Shown here: positions 31,087 to 41,943 of the stretch, one piece after another
Numbering within the stretch: the first letter of the stretch is position 1
Layout: each line of letters opens with the position of its first letter
The notes under the pieces: model-generated
What the model was told of the DNA's origin: nothing
What the model saw: the letters and a program-made list of their open reading frames with translations, nothing else
Database searches by the model: none
Made by a program: the position numbers and the translations under genes
From: Tolypocladium sp. Sup5 PDA-1
Taxonomy: Eukaryota > Ascomycota > Sordariomycetes > Hypocreales > Ophiocordycipitaceae
DNA: 64,000 nt
Reading direction: 5' to 3'
Assembly (NCBI GenBank): GCA_000750105.3
Contig: JPHH03000012.1
Location: forward strand, 496,001-560,000

Positions 31087-34000
31087 ATGACAGACAGTCC
31101 ATCTGCGTTGGAGGCGCTTCGGAGCGCAGAAGCAACGCCCATCGCGCAGCTCCATCCCGACATCGACAACGCAAAGGCTCGCGTGGTTGACGGCGTCATC
31201 ACCATCACCTGGCCCTACAGCGTGGTGACCAAGTCGATCGCATTCATCCTCGCCGAGCACGACTTTCGACTGCGGCGCGACAAGGGACAGCTTCGGATCG
31301 AGTTCCATGGCGCTGCGGGCAGGGCGCTTGCAGACTCTGGCATCGGCGGCGGCGACGAGATCCGCATCAGCTTGGAGGGGGCGAAATGGGAGAGCCATCA
31401 GGCGCGCACGCGGCTGCCCGGCAGCACCCAGGACTGGCAGCTCAAGTTTACCAACCGTCTGCTGCTGAATGTTCGCAGAGCAGAAACCGAGGGACCTGAT
31501 GCCATAGACATTGATGCGCCGGAGGAGGAAGAACCTCAGGCCCCATCAGAGGATGGCCCGGTGCGCGGAGCTACTCCCCCTCTGCCCGAGTCGCAGCCAC
31601 TCGAAGCCCCCCCAACACCGATCGCACGAACAGCAGCCTCTTCGCTTCCCGCAAAACGACTGGCTTCTTCGGCCTTTGAACCCGAAGAATATGCGTCACC
31701 GGCGTTTCTCAAACGAGCCAGGGTGTCGTACGGGTCCCTCTTCGAAGGAGGACTCGACATATTCGACGAGGACAGGGGAAAGAAGGGCAAGGACAAGCGG
31801 CGGCCAAGATTCAGCATGAACAATACCGCTTGGAGATATAGCAGCCGATCTCCAAGCCCCGAGTCGAATCAGCCATCCGATCACGAGAGCCCTCTCAGTG
31901 ACGAGTCGGCATTGAACACTGAAGCACAAGTGGCTACAGGCCCCCCCAAGGTCTCGCCGCCACAAACAGCGATGAAAGACGAGGGCTGCCAAACGCAAGA
32001 CTTGTATTTCAGCCCGTCTATGGATGTCCAAGTCTCGGCCGAGTCTCGTTTGGCGGCTGCGGTGGTACCACCGACACCGACGCCACTATCACTCGGGACT
32101 CAGCATGAAAGTAATCATGTTAGCTTTCAGACGCCGTCGAGGGCGCTATTTGGGCATGGGATCCGCCGCCATGAGGCTCCTCGTTCAGCAGAAGAACCCG
32201 TCATGCCACGCGAAACCGCCGCTCCGCAAGTCCATGGCTTTGGGCTGGGTGCACGGGAGCCGCACGATGATGCAAACATGTTCAGCGTGCCACCAGTTGA
32301 AGGCCCAGTGATGAGGACAGCCGCCTTTAGTGAAGGCATCGCAGCTTCAGACTATCCCATTGCGACATTTGGCAACCATGGCTTTCCCACGACAACTTCT
32401 AATATCGACCCGAGCTTGCAGTTCCCAGCCGAGATGTCTGCCCAAGACCACGTGTACTACGATGCGCCGCCGCCGGAGGACATGACATGGCACGGCGAAG
32501 CTGTCCCTGCTGAGTATCCATCAGCGCCCCTCCAAAATTCCGATCATCACCCCATGATTATGGTGGCCGACACCTCACCTCCGAGCGAGCAGTCGCTGGA
32601 TGCTGAGCCGGAAGCAGCAAGCATCGATGGCTCTGCACGCAACTCCCACCGTTCTATCAGCCGGGAGGACGAGGCGCTACAAGAAAATCCACCTCGAGAG
32701 GCCGAACAAGAACCGGTTGGTCGAGACGATACGGAAAAGGAGTATCAAGATGGTGGAGATATCCCCGGCGAGGACTATGATCTGAGGAACTATGATCATA
32801 CAAAGGCCGATGACCAATCAGAGTCCGAGGACGAGTCACTGTCTGACGGCAGCGATGTTGAACGGCAGGCAATCGATCTCACTGAGGAGTCCGACGAGTC
32901 CGACGAGTCCGAGATAGAAGAGGAACAGCAAGTGCAAGAGCACGTGCAAGTGCAAGTGCACGACGACGAGGCTGGCTATGACGAGGAGTCCGCAGAGAGC
33001 GCGGAAGACGGCCCCGACGCTGAAGAGCACGCGGTTTACGCCAGGGCGGATCACGTCGGCCCCTTCGATGCCGAAGCCGAAGACTACGACGTGGAAGACG
33101 ATTATTACGAAGACGAGGAGTATGACGAGGAGTATGACGAGGAAGATGAGGAAGGCTACGACGAAGCTGATGCCCAGGCCTCTGGCCCCCCACCAAGGGT
33201 GTCTGCCCCTGAAGAGCCAGTCTTTATTAGCCTCCTCTCGGACTCGGAGGATGAGGACGAGCCTCCGGCGACCCAGACTACATCCAGCATACCTTCTGCA
33301 CAACCCAGGGGCCCAAGCCAGATTGGCGAGCCCGAGCGCGAGAGTCTTGCTGGCTCTGCAGAACATGCAGAGGCTCAAGTAGGGGATGAGCCCTCAGTGA
33401 AGACTGAGCTGGAAGCTGGATTCGCTCAGGAAACCTCTCAACCAGCAGAAGATGGGGAGGACGAAAAGCCCGGCTCTGAGGATCGCGCTCCAGCCTCTCA
33501 GCCAGCGCAAGCGGCCCCCTCAGAAGCTACTGGCGTCGTCGATGGAGTGGCCAAGGACAAAGACGCGAGTCAACCGGTCGGCCCAGAACCTGAAGAATTG
33601 CGACCGGCAGAGAATGAAGCAGATGCTCAAGTCACCACCGGCATCGTTGACTCTAGACCATCGGATCTAATGGACCTCGACGAGACTCTTAATGCCGAAG
33701 AACAAGCCCATCCCCCGATTGACAGAGACGTGCAACCGCAAACGCACCGTACCCACGCATTCAAGATGGACGGAGCTGCTGATGAACCGGTTGAGACAGC
33801 ACTCAACCGCCATGCTGTGGACGTGGAAGCTATGGATACTAAGCCTTCGGAAACGCAGGATACTGGAGCTGAGAAGGACGAGTCTGTGGCGGCCCCGGAT
33901 GTTGTGATGCAAGACGGCTCTGATGAGCAGCCAGCTGAAAGCCATCGTGAACAATCGATGCTAGATGCGGCGATGTCCTCTGGGGTTACAGAGGTTGGGG

Positions 34001-35544
34001 AAGATCATGCCATGGCATCACTTCCGGGTGGCCAACGAGCGGCTTCCGAAGCGATGGCTGAGGCAGAGGCTGTGGAAACAGTGGTTACCGTGGAGAAAGC
34101 TGAGCACATGCAGCTTCCGACTCCAAACGAAACGCAGCCCGGGGGTGATGCACCCGTGCCGGTTCAGCGCCAAGCGCAGCCGAGCCAGGAGGATGAGGAC
34201 GCTTTAGCTGCAGAAGCGCAGATCATCACGGAGTACGAAGAGTATCAGTTGCCTACCCAAGAGGGTGCGCCTGGTGCGGGCGACGTCGGTACCGGGTCTG
34301 GCGCCGCTCAGCCCGCTTTAAGCGAGGCTGCAGGTGAGGTCCAGTCCAAGGGCGATAACCAGTCCAAGGTCGATGACCAGGAGCCGGAAACTCTCATTAC
34401 GGCCAAGCCTCTACGGAGCCGGATGCATAGGAAGACGAGATCCAGCGATACAACTGGCGAGTCATACGAGGACCCCAGCATTCGCTTGGCCAAGGCTCCT
34501 GCTCCTGCTCCTGAGGCCGCGCACGATGAGCAGCCAAGGTCGCCAACCATATTATATGTGACCCGCAAGAAGAGCGATCGGTTCGACCCAAGCATTCTCT
34601 TGGCCAGGGCTCCTGCGCCTGACTTTGGGCACGAGAAGCAGCCAAAGTCGCCAACCATACTGCGTTTGACCCGCAACAAGAGCGGCCAGCCCGACCCAAG
34701 CTTTCTTCTCGCACAGGCATCTGCGGGTGATGTCGCTCGTCCAGAGGACGATCACTCGCCAACCACATTGCGGGTGACACGCAGCATGGCCGATCAAGCA
34801 GATCCGAGCGTACATTCAGCCAAGACATCACCATCCTCTACCAGGAGTACACGACGGCATGCCACTACACCTGAACCGACTCGAGAACTTCGCAGCAAGC
34901 CCAACGAGCAAGCTCCGCCCAAGACCCCTGACACGGTCGCAGAGTCGGTCTTGAAATCACCATCGGTAGCCGGCTCGGTGCCAGAAGACGAGGATATTGC
35001 GGCACTGAAGCGACAGCTTCAAAAGTCGCTGCGGACCAGCTTGCCAGACTTCTTGTCACTGCGAACCCTGCGCACCTCTCTGAGCAAGACTGTCGACATC
35101 CTGGCAGTGTCTACTTCGACTCCGCCCCAGCCGCATCGACCCAAACATGGCCCCCGGGACTACATGCTGGAGCTCATACTTACGGATCCCTCGACGGCTC
35201 CGTCGAGCGTCAGCGTGGCCCACGTGTTTCGGCCACATCAGGCCTCCCTGCCGGTTGTCCATGCCGGAGACATTGTCCTACTCCGGCGCATGCAGGTCGT
35301 GTCAGTAAAGGGCCGCGGGTTCGGAGTCAGGGTGGGGGATGCGTCAGCGTGGGCTGTTTTTGAAAAGGGAGACGAGGAGATGCTGCCGCAGATTAAGGGC
35401 CCGCCGGTTGAGGTTACCGAGGAAGAAGTCGAGTATGCACAGGGGCTGAGGCGCTGGTGGGCGATGCAGGATGTGAAGGCCCTTGCCAAGGTCGATAAGG
35501 CGACCCAGAAGGCGTCTCAGGCCGGCAAGGACGACTCGAAGTGA
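31087..35544 (+). CDS. Large acidic protein with C-terminal POT1/Cdc13-type OB fold, probable telomere-binding protein
   Basis: One 1,485-residue exon. The first about 115 residues are folded and beta-rich (VVDGVITITWPYSVVTKSI.., ISLEGAKW) and may be a second OB-like domain. A very long disordered, acidic middle follows, including an Asp/Glu/Tyr-rich block (about residues 660-705). Residues about 1320-1450 match the telomeric single-strand DNA-binding OB fold, with SLRTLRTSLSKTVDILAV, GPRDYMLELILTDPS and VVHAGDIVLLRRMQVVSVKGRGFGVRVG. Ahead of it, four tandem repeats of 36-38 residues span about 1129-1275 (34471-34910). The likely role is chromosome-end protection in the nucleus, but only the C-terminal domain supports that; an RPA-like or other single-strand DNA role is possible. 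Confidence 0.85.
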   Translation: MTDSPSALEALRSAEATPIAQLHPDIDNAKARVVDGVITITWPYSVVTKSIAFILAEHDFRLRRDKGQLRIEFHGAAGRALADSGIGGGDEIRISLEGAKWESHQARTRLPGSTQDWQLKFTNRLLLNVRRAETEGPDAIDIDAPEEEEPQAPSEDGPVRGATPPLPESQPLEAPPTPIARTAASSLPAKRLASSAFEPEEYASPAFLKRARVSYGSLFEGGLDIFDEDRGKKGKDKRRPRFSMNNTAWRYSSRSPSPESNQPSDHESPLSDESALNTEAQVATGPPKVSPPQTAMKDEGCQTQDLYFSPSMDVQVSAESRLAAAVVPPTPTPLSLGTQHESNHVSFQTPSRALFGHGIRRHEAPRSAEEPVMPRETAAPQVHGFGLGAREPHDDANMFSVPPVEGPVMRTAAFSEGIAASDYPIATFGNHGFPTTTSNIDPSLQFPAEMSAQDHVYYDAPPPEDMTWHGEAVPAEYPSAPLQNSDHHPMIMVADTSPPSEQSLDAEPEAASIDGSARNSHRSISREDEALQENPPREAEQEPVGRDDTEKEYQDGGDIPGEDYDLRNYDHTKADDQSESEDESLSDGSDVERQAIDLTEESDESDESEIEEEQQVQEHVQVQVHDDEAGYDEESAESAEDGPDAEEHAVYARADHVGPFDAEAEDYDVEDDYYEDEEYDEEYDEEDEEGYDEADAQASGPPPRVSAPEEPVFISLLSDSEDEDEPPATQTTSSIPSAQPRGPSQIGEPERESLAGSAEHAEAQVGDEPSVKTELEAGFAQETSQPAEDGEDEKPGSEDRAPASQPAQAAPSEATGVVDGVAKDKDASQPVGPEPEELRPAENEADAQVTTGIVDSRPSDLMDLDETLNAEEQAHPPIDRDVQPQTHRTHAFKMDGAADEPVETALNRHAVDVEAMDTKPSETQDTGAEKDESVAAPDVVMQDGSDEQPAESHREQSMLDAAMSSGVTEVGEDHAMASLPGGQRAASEAMAEAEAVETVVTVEKAEHMQLPTPNETQPGGDAPVPVQRQAQPSQEDEDALAAEAQIITEYEEYQLPTQEGAPGAGDVGTGSGAAQPALSEAAGEVQSKGDNQSKVDDQEPETLITAKPLRSRMHRKTRSSDTTGESYEDPSIRLAKAPAPAPEAAHDEQPRSPTILYVTRKKSDRFDPSILLARAPAPDFGHEKQPKSPTILRLTRNKSGQPDPSFLLAQASAGDVARPEDDHSPTTLRVTRSMADQADPSVHSAKTSPSSTRSTRRHATTPEPTRELRSKPNEQAPPKTPDTVAESVLKSPSVAGSVPEDEDIAALKRQLQKSLRTSLPDFLSLRTLRTSLSKTVDILAVSTSTPPQPHRPKHGPRDYMLELILTDPSTAPSSVSVAHVFRPHQASLPVVHAGDIVLLRRMQVVSVKGRGFGVRVGDASAWAVFEKGDEEMLPQIKGPPVEVTEEEVEYAQGLRRWWAMQDVKALAKVDKATQKASQAGKDDSK
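34471..34908 (+). repeat. Four tandem 36-38-codon repeats inside the OB-fold protein gene
   Basis: Repeat starts, marked by the DPS codons, fall at 34471, 34585, 34693 and 34801, giving unit lengths of 114, 108 and 108 nt. Each unit has the pattern DPS-x2-LA-x-A, a variable linker, then SPT-x-L-x2-TR-x2-S/A. Units 1 and 2 also agree closely at DNA level around GCAGCCAARGTCGCCAACC, which suggests recent duplication. The fourth unit is partial. Confidence 0.85.
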
Positions 35545-38500
35545 TCCGGTGGGCATTGCTGCTGGAGATATACCCGTCATTGGTGACCATCTGAGGATGG
35601 CTTACACGAGTTTACGACGATGCGAAGAACACTACGGCGCGCTACGTGGTATAGAAGACAATCAGGGGCGGCATATATTAGAATAATATAACACAATTAC
35701 GAATATCAGATGGCAAGCCATCTTGCTACCGCCCGGCAATGGTTCGGTTGAACAGCAGCTCCCCTGGACAGTCGGGCATGTGAAGGGCATCCGGCTTACT
35801 GTGCGAGCGTCGTCACAGCGCACATGCTCGACAGCAAAGCCATCTTCAAGGAGTCCATCTCCCACGACGTACCCGGTACATGCCCCCCCCCCTTTCCGAC
35901 CCCAACATCTAGACTCGAGACCCCTGAGTCACCGATTTGGAGAGCTCGGGGCGTGTATGCGGGGAAAGGGTTCAACGAACGCATATCTGGTCCCGAGATG
36001 TCCTCGTTGGAGGCTATGACGCCGAGGTTGAGGTTGGGAGGGCGTGGCTCCGATGTGCGGAGGGGCGGTTTGGTGAGGCTGCTTGGCAAGGGAGATGTCG
36101 GAGCATGTGAGCGCGATGGGGATGGGGGCATGCCATGTGGTTGATGAGGCTGAGGGTGGTGGATTGCGGAGACCCGAGGTTGGCCGGGTGTGGGTTGGCG
36201 AGTGCCGATCGGGATGGCGTCAGCTACCCTGGGCTGGGATGGCTTGTGAAGTACGGACGACGTCCGTACGAGTAATAACTGGTATTGCGTCTGGGGAGTT
36301 TGAATAGGTAGCTGGGCCGTTTGTCTAATTCACAACCAGTTTGCTCTTGATGTAGTATATGTTGGCATATCCAGGCTGTATGGTTCCAAGCATAGACCGT
36401 GTTGTTGGAACTGGCAGTGGCAGAGTGCCACGGCTGTCTTCAACCGCTTGAAGCCAGAATAGGCTCAATATTGACGCCTCTCTGGGACAAGGCAGGCAAT
36501 GTTTGAGAGAGGGCTAACTGGATCGGGAGCGAGATTGATAACGTCAACACCAACGCCGACGGGTAGCAGCGGACACGTGAAATGTTGAGCCGGTGATGCT
36601 GCCGCCGGGGTTCTGTTGTGCAAGAGATGTCGTTGGCAGCTCGCCTGAGTCATCTGCCGCCAAGGCTGCCCGGTCCGTCCACGACAGGTCTGGCGAGATC
36701 CGACAACAGCCCCATGCATCACGAATGGATGCAGATGCACGATCCACTGGATGCGTGTGAGGCGGTCGTGTCTCGGGCTCTTGTCCACATGCAAGCCACG
36801 GGACGACCTGTGCCTCGTGCTCCGTACCTTTGAACGTACAAAGTAATCCGTACTCCGTAAGTGTATACGAGTATGTGGGATACGGGCGGGTCGGGCTGTA
36901 ACGCTCGGCAGTCGAGGGCTGGAACTTGTCGTGGATTATCAAGGTACAGCTACTCCGTACGGTATGACTGATGAGTCCGTGCCTGCTCGTCCGTCGTCGA
37001 AGCCGCGGGTGAGACGAGACTTGGCTGAGACGCGGCGGGATCGACGCAAGGTGGCTACTCGGGAAAAGTACTGCATCGGCTCTTGCTTGAGTAATACCTG
37101 CTGGGCGCATTATGCGGCATGGTCCATGGACCAGAAGATCAGACAACCTGCGTCCTGTGCAGCCAGCCACGCGGAGGGCGCCAGGCTGCGATGCCGAAGC
37201 AGGCGTGGAGGCCCGCGCACGCCGAGCGGCCACCGCCACCACCAACGCCAACACCTGCAACAACGAACATAACAAGCCAAGATGCGTTTCTTGGTGCAAG
37301 CTTACGTGTAGCTCCGTAGTAGGTAAGCTGCGACGCACCCCCGTTGGGGCAGCAATTCGGAGGCCCGGTGGTCGGTGCCCGGTGCCGGTGACGGGGACTA
37401 AGGTACCCAAGGCAACTAACTACTATTAGCACGACCTAGAGCCAGGGTGGAGCGCCCTGGCCTGCGCGTCGGGGGAAACCGGAAGTGTGGGCGGCGCCGA
37501 CTTGGTTGGGCGCTGGAAGTGTCGACGCCGCGAGGACGAGAGCCAATGCTGCGATGGATGGCAGTGCTCGACAGGTGCAATACGGCGTCTCAACTGGAAA
37601 TGCGCAACTCGGCCGGGCGAGGGCAGAAAGCGGCCGTCGACCTGCCCACGCGACACTGAGACTCGGCGCCGTTGCCCAGCCTCGCCTGCGTTCCCGACAC
37701 CGGGGGGGCCAGCATGTTGCATGGGAGGATTTCGATTCGAGGTCCACCGCTGCCCAAGCTCCCGTAGCGTCCCGGTATCAGTGGGCGCTGTGGTCCAGGG
37801 GCGCTCCATGGACCATGCATGGGTTCCATACGGGATGGACGACGCATCGATCCTGATGCAAGCAGCAGTGAACCGGTCACAACGTCACAAAGGTACGGAC
37901 TATTACAGCGACGCACCATTGGCTGGCTGGCCCAGAGCTGACGGCAGCGTAGTCCCGAGAACTTGTCTCACGTCCATCTCTTGTCTGGCGTCGGAGGACC
38001 AGGCCAGGCCCCTGCGCGAAGCGGAGGTGCAAGCTTCCCCGTCCATGGATGGACGTCTTCTTCCGCCCCAACAAGGCCCATGTGTGTGTATGTAAGAGAA
38101 ACGCGGAACTCCCGAAAAGTCGACGCCGCCGTGTGGATACCGCACAATGCGAAATCAGAGAGAAAACTCAAATAAAATAAATAAATAAAAACCAACAATT
38201 ACCAAAAACAGAAACACACGAAAGGCCCGTCCGGCGCCCGTCGGACTCTGGGGCAGCCCTGGGCCGGGGGGGCGCTGGCGAGTCGAGGGCTAGTAGCGGA
38301 TGGGTGCCGTGGGAGCTGACGGGATGTTTTCTGGACACGCAGCACAGCCTGCACCCCAGGGCTCCAGCCTGCAGTAGCGGCGGCTCCAGGGGTGTAGCAG
38401 GTCCCACAGGGGCTCGGGCCCGAGTCCAGGGCTGTTCTGCTTGTATCGTCTACCATGCGTCAGGCTGGCTCGTTCGCGTCCGTCGAGGTATCTCGCCCGA

Positions 38501-38637
38501 AAGGCGGAGCGCAACAAAAAAAAAAAAAACCACCACCCGTGGACCTCGTCAAGGTGACTCTGCAAATGGCCCTCCCAACAAAAATTGCAAGCCCATTGTT
38601 GTCGCTGCCGTCTCTGCGCCAAAACGAATTTAATTAA
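35545..38637. other. Gene-poor region downstream of the OB-fold protein gene
   Basis: About 3 kb with overlapping open frames on all strands (up to 288 codons at 36544-37410 minus). None has a domain, a good start context or a splice pattern, and the translations are rich in Arg, Pro, Ser and Cys as expected from GC-rich noncoding DNA. It contains many TCCGTAC/TACGGAC strings and one TACGAGTA (36866-36873). An A-run of 14 is at 38516-38529. I see no gene. Confidence 0.45.
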
Positions 38638-39411
38638 AGGCAGATTGAGAGGCAGCAACGGCTCCGGGTGCTCCATACACGACCTTGAACCGGCCCCATC
38701 GTCGGATTTCGTTCCGCCGACGTCGCGCCGCCTCAAGTTTCTTTCAACAAGGGAGAACAGAAGCGACCCGGCAAAGCTCAACTCGGAGTTCTCCATTCGC
38801 TGCACTAAGCTGCTAGAAGAAAGCTACCTTATTACCTACGAATACGGACTACGGACTACGGACTACCGTTCTCCAACTGTTGGAGAAGCCCAGAACCCAC
38901 TCTCGATCCTGGCTCCTCGCAGCGTTTTCGTCCTCTTCCAACATCACCCGCCTCCGTCGTCGTCCGCCGGCGCAACTCGCCGCCCCTGTGTCTGCTGCAT
39001 CTCTCTCCTTTGCACATCACCTTTCCTTCCCAGGCGCCAGCCATTCACATACCGGCTTGTACACGCTATTGGCTGCGCGCGGCCTCAGCCCACAAGTCCC
39101 CGTGTGCGCGACGTCCCTCCTAACCATCCCGCAAGTACCTGGTACCTGGCTCGGGATCGGGTCGTCTCGTCGTCTCACACGCACTCCTCCTCTCACCTCC
39201 TCGTCCTCCAACGCCCAACCTGGGCCTCGTCTCCGTCTCCTCCCACGCACGCTCGCACACTCACGCTCCCGTTCATGCCAGCTTCGTCTCCTGCTCCTGG
39301 CCTCTGAAACCAGCCCGCCCATAGGCGCGTACCAAGCTTGTCAGTCCATCCTCCGACACGCCCTGGCCGATCCCCCGTCCCTCCCTCTGCGCTGCCCGTC
39401 CCCATCCACCC
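38638..39411. other. Promoter and probable 5' leader of the malic enzyme gene
   Basis: A 7-bp tandem TACGGAC repeats three times at 38843-38863, followed by about 500 bp of CT-rich sequence typical of a transcribed leader ahead of the ATG at 39412. Confidence 0.42.
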
Positions 39412-41943
39412 ATGCATCGGCACCACAAGCTCGCGACCTGGGTCGGGCCTCCTCTCCGCCGCGGACCGTCCCCCAGCTTCTTAATAAACCGTCTGTCCCG
39501 CCGCTTCGCTGCTAGTCGTGGTGAACAAGACCCATTCTTCGTGTCGACGACGGCGAGACTGTCTGTTGCTGCTCTCCCCCATCGCCGCTCCCTGCACTTT
39601 GCATCGGCATCCCCAACAACATCATCAGCCTCCTCACGCCCCTCCTCCTTAGCCCTGCCAATGGCGTCGGTTCAGTACAGTGTCGATAGCTCTGACGTCT
39701 CCACGCCTCGGTCTACCTCCCCCTCATCGTCTGTAGCCTCGGGCCGCTCCTCTCGCACTTCTGTGTCTAATAAGCGCATGTCCATCTCGGGTCGCAGACT
39801 CACCGACTTCAACCCCATGTCCTCTGTCAACGTCTTTGCCATCGAAGAAGCCATGAAGATGGCCGCCCTCGACCAGCACCGCGGCTACACCCAAAGCCAC
39901 ATTGGCGAGGTCAAGCAGCACCGCGACACCGAGTACCTCGACCACTCCGTGGCCGCCGGCTACCAGGTCATCCACGAGCCGCTGTGGAATAAGGGTACGT
40001 TGTCGTGTAGTCGCTCACTCTCTTCACCAGTCGTCCGCAGTTGCCGTGATTGTCGCTGCATGTTCTCGCCCATTCTTCCCCCTTTTATTCCCCTGTCTCC
40101 TTCTCTCCCACTGACATCCTCACCCGCTGACACATCTCCAGGCCTCTCATTTACCCCCGAGGAACGCGTCTCCAAGAACCTCACCGGTCTCCTGCCCCAC
40201 GCCATGGAGAGCCTCCAGACCCAGTGCGCCAGGGCCATGAAGATGATCCAGACCCGGCAGACCAACATCGACAAGTATCTCTACCTGTCGTCGGTCAAGG
40301 GCCAGAACACCGACCTGTTCTACCGCCTCCTCATGGACAACATCCGCGACCTGATGCCCCTGGTCTACACCCCGACCATTGGCGATGTCTGCCTGCAATA
40401 TTCGACCTTGTACACTCGCCCTGAGGCCCTGTACATTTCCATCAAGCAGCGCAAGTCGATCCGCACCATGCTCCGGAATTGGCCGTGCCCCAACCCGGAG
40501 ATTTGCGTCGTGACGGACGGGTCCCGTATCCTGGGTCTCGGAGATTTGGGCGTCAACGGCGTGGGTATTTCGGTGAGTCCCAACCCCCAGTCCCCGACCC
40601 CACGCTAGTGAGGGCCCAGGAACGAGCCGCGTTGCTGACCCTTGACGATGCAGGTTGGCAAGCTGGCCCTGTACACGGCCGCCGCCGGCATCCACCCGGA
40701 GAAGACGCTGCCCATCGTCTTGGACTGCGGCACCGACAATGAGACGAACCTCAAGGACCCCCTGTATCTGGGTCTGAGGCAGAAGCGAGTCCCCAAGCCT
40801 GTCCAGCAAGAGTTCATGGACGAGTTCATGGAAGCCGTCAAGGACGTGTACCCGGACATGGTCGTCCAGTTTGAGGATTTCGAAAGCGAAAAGGCCTTTA
40901 ACTACCTGGATCGTTACAGGGACACCCACAGGTGCTTCAACGACGATATCCAGGGAACCGGTGCCGTTGTGCTCGCTGGGTAAGATCACTTGAACCTCCC
41001 ATCCTCAAGTCGTGCAGCCTTGCTGATTACCACTAGGTACATTGGCGCCGTGAACCTGTCTGGCGTTCCCATAGAGGAGCACCGCCTGGTCTTCATGGGC
41101 GCTGGCTCCGCCGGTGTCGGCGTTGCCAAGCAGCTCGTCGAGTACTACACTCGTAGGGGTCTCTCCGAGGCCGAGGCTCGTAACAAGTTTTGGCTCGTCG
41201 ACACCAAGGGCCTCGTCACCAAGGACCGGGGCGACAAGCTGGCCGAGCACAAGAAATACTTTGCTCGCACCGACAACAATGGCCACCAGTTCCGCACGCT
41301 GGAAGAGGTCATTGAGTATGTCAAGCCCAGTGCCCTGGTCGGTCTGACTGCCACCTTTGGCGTCTTCACCGAGTCGGTGATACGCGCTCTCAAGGCTTCC
41401 GTCGACGCGGGCGGCCTGAGCCGTCGACCCATCCTCTTCCCCCTCAGCAACCCCCTGACCAAGGCGGAGTGCACCTTTGAGCAGGCCGTGCAATGGACTG
41501 ACGGCTCCGTCATCTTTGCCTCGGGCTCCCCCTTTCACTCATTCACTGTCAAGACTGGTGGCGAGGCTGGCTTAATCACCTACCACCCCAACCAGGGCAA
41601 CAACGTGTACGTGTTCCCTGGTCTGGGTCTCGGTGCCATCCTCTCCAAGGCGTCGCGCATCACCGACGACATGGTGTACACGTCGGCCGAGGCCCTGTCC
41701 CAGTCGCTGAATGCCGATGAGATCCACAAGGGCCTCATCTACCCGAGAATCGAGCGTGTGCGCGAGGCCAGCGTCGTCGTGGCCCGCGAGGTGATGAAGG
41801 CTGCTCGCCGTGATGGCGTTTCCGCCCTGCCCGAGTCCATGTGGAATGAATGGGAAGAGTGGGGTGACGTCGCCCTGACGACGTACATCAAGCAGCGCAT
41901 CTATGATCCAATGTGCTTTACCGATGCCAAGGGCCGTCTGTGA
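39412..41943 (+). CDS. NAD(P)-dependent malic enzyme, probably mitochondrial
   Basis: Four exons (39412-39994, 40142-40572, 40654-40979, 41037-41943) give 748 residues. The enzyme decarboxylates malate to pyruvate. Clear blocks are PLVYTPTIGDVCLQYS, GSRILGLGDLGVNGVGIS, FNDDIQGTGAVVLAGYIGA (metal- and substrate-binding region) and the Rossmann stretch FMGAGSAGVGVAKQL. IFPLSNPLTKAECT-like sequence and PNQGNNVYVFPGLGLG close the fold. The ATG at 39412 begins an 83-residue extension with many Arg, Ser and hydrophobic residues and few acids (MHRHHKLATWVGPPLRRGPS), a likely mitochondrial presequence. A second ATG at 39661 would give a 665-residue form lacking it. Cofactor preference cannot be read safely by eye. 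Confidence 0.94.

Noticed and set aside
36544..37410. 288-codon frame on the minus strand
   Set aside because: Arg/Ser/Pro/Thr-rich random-looking translation, no intron signals and no partner domain.
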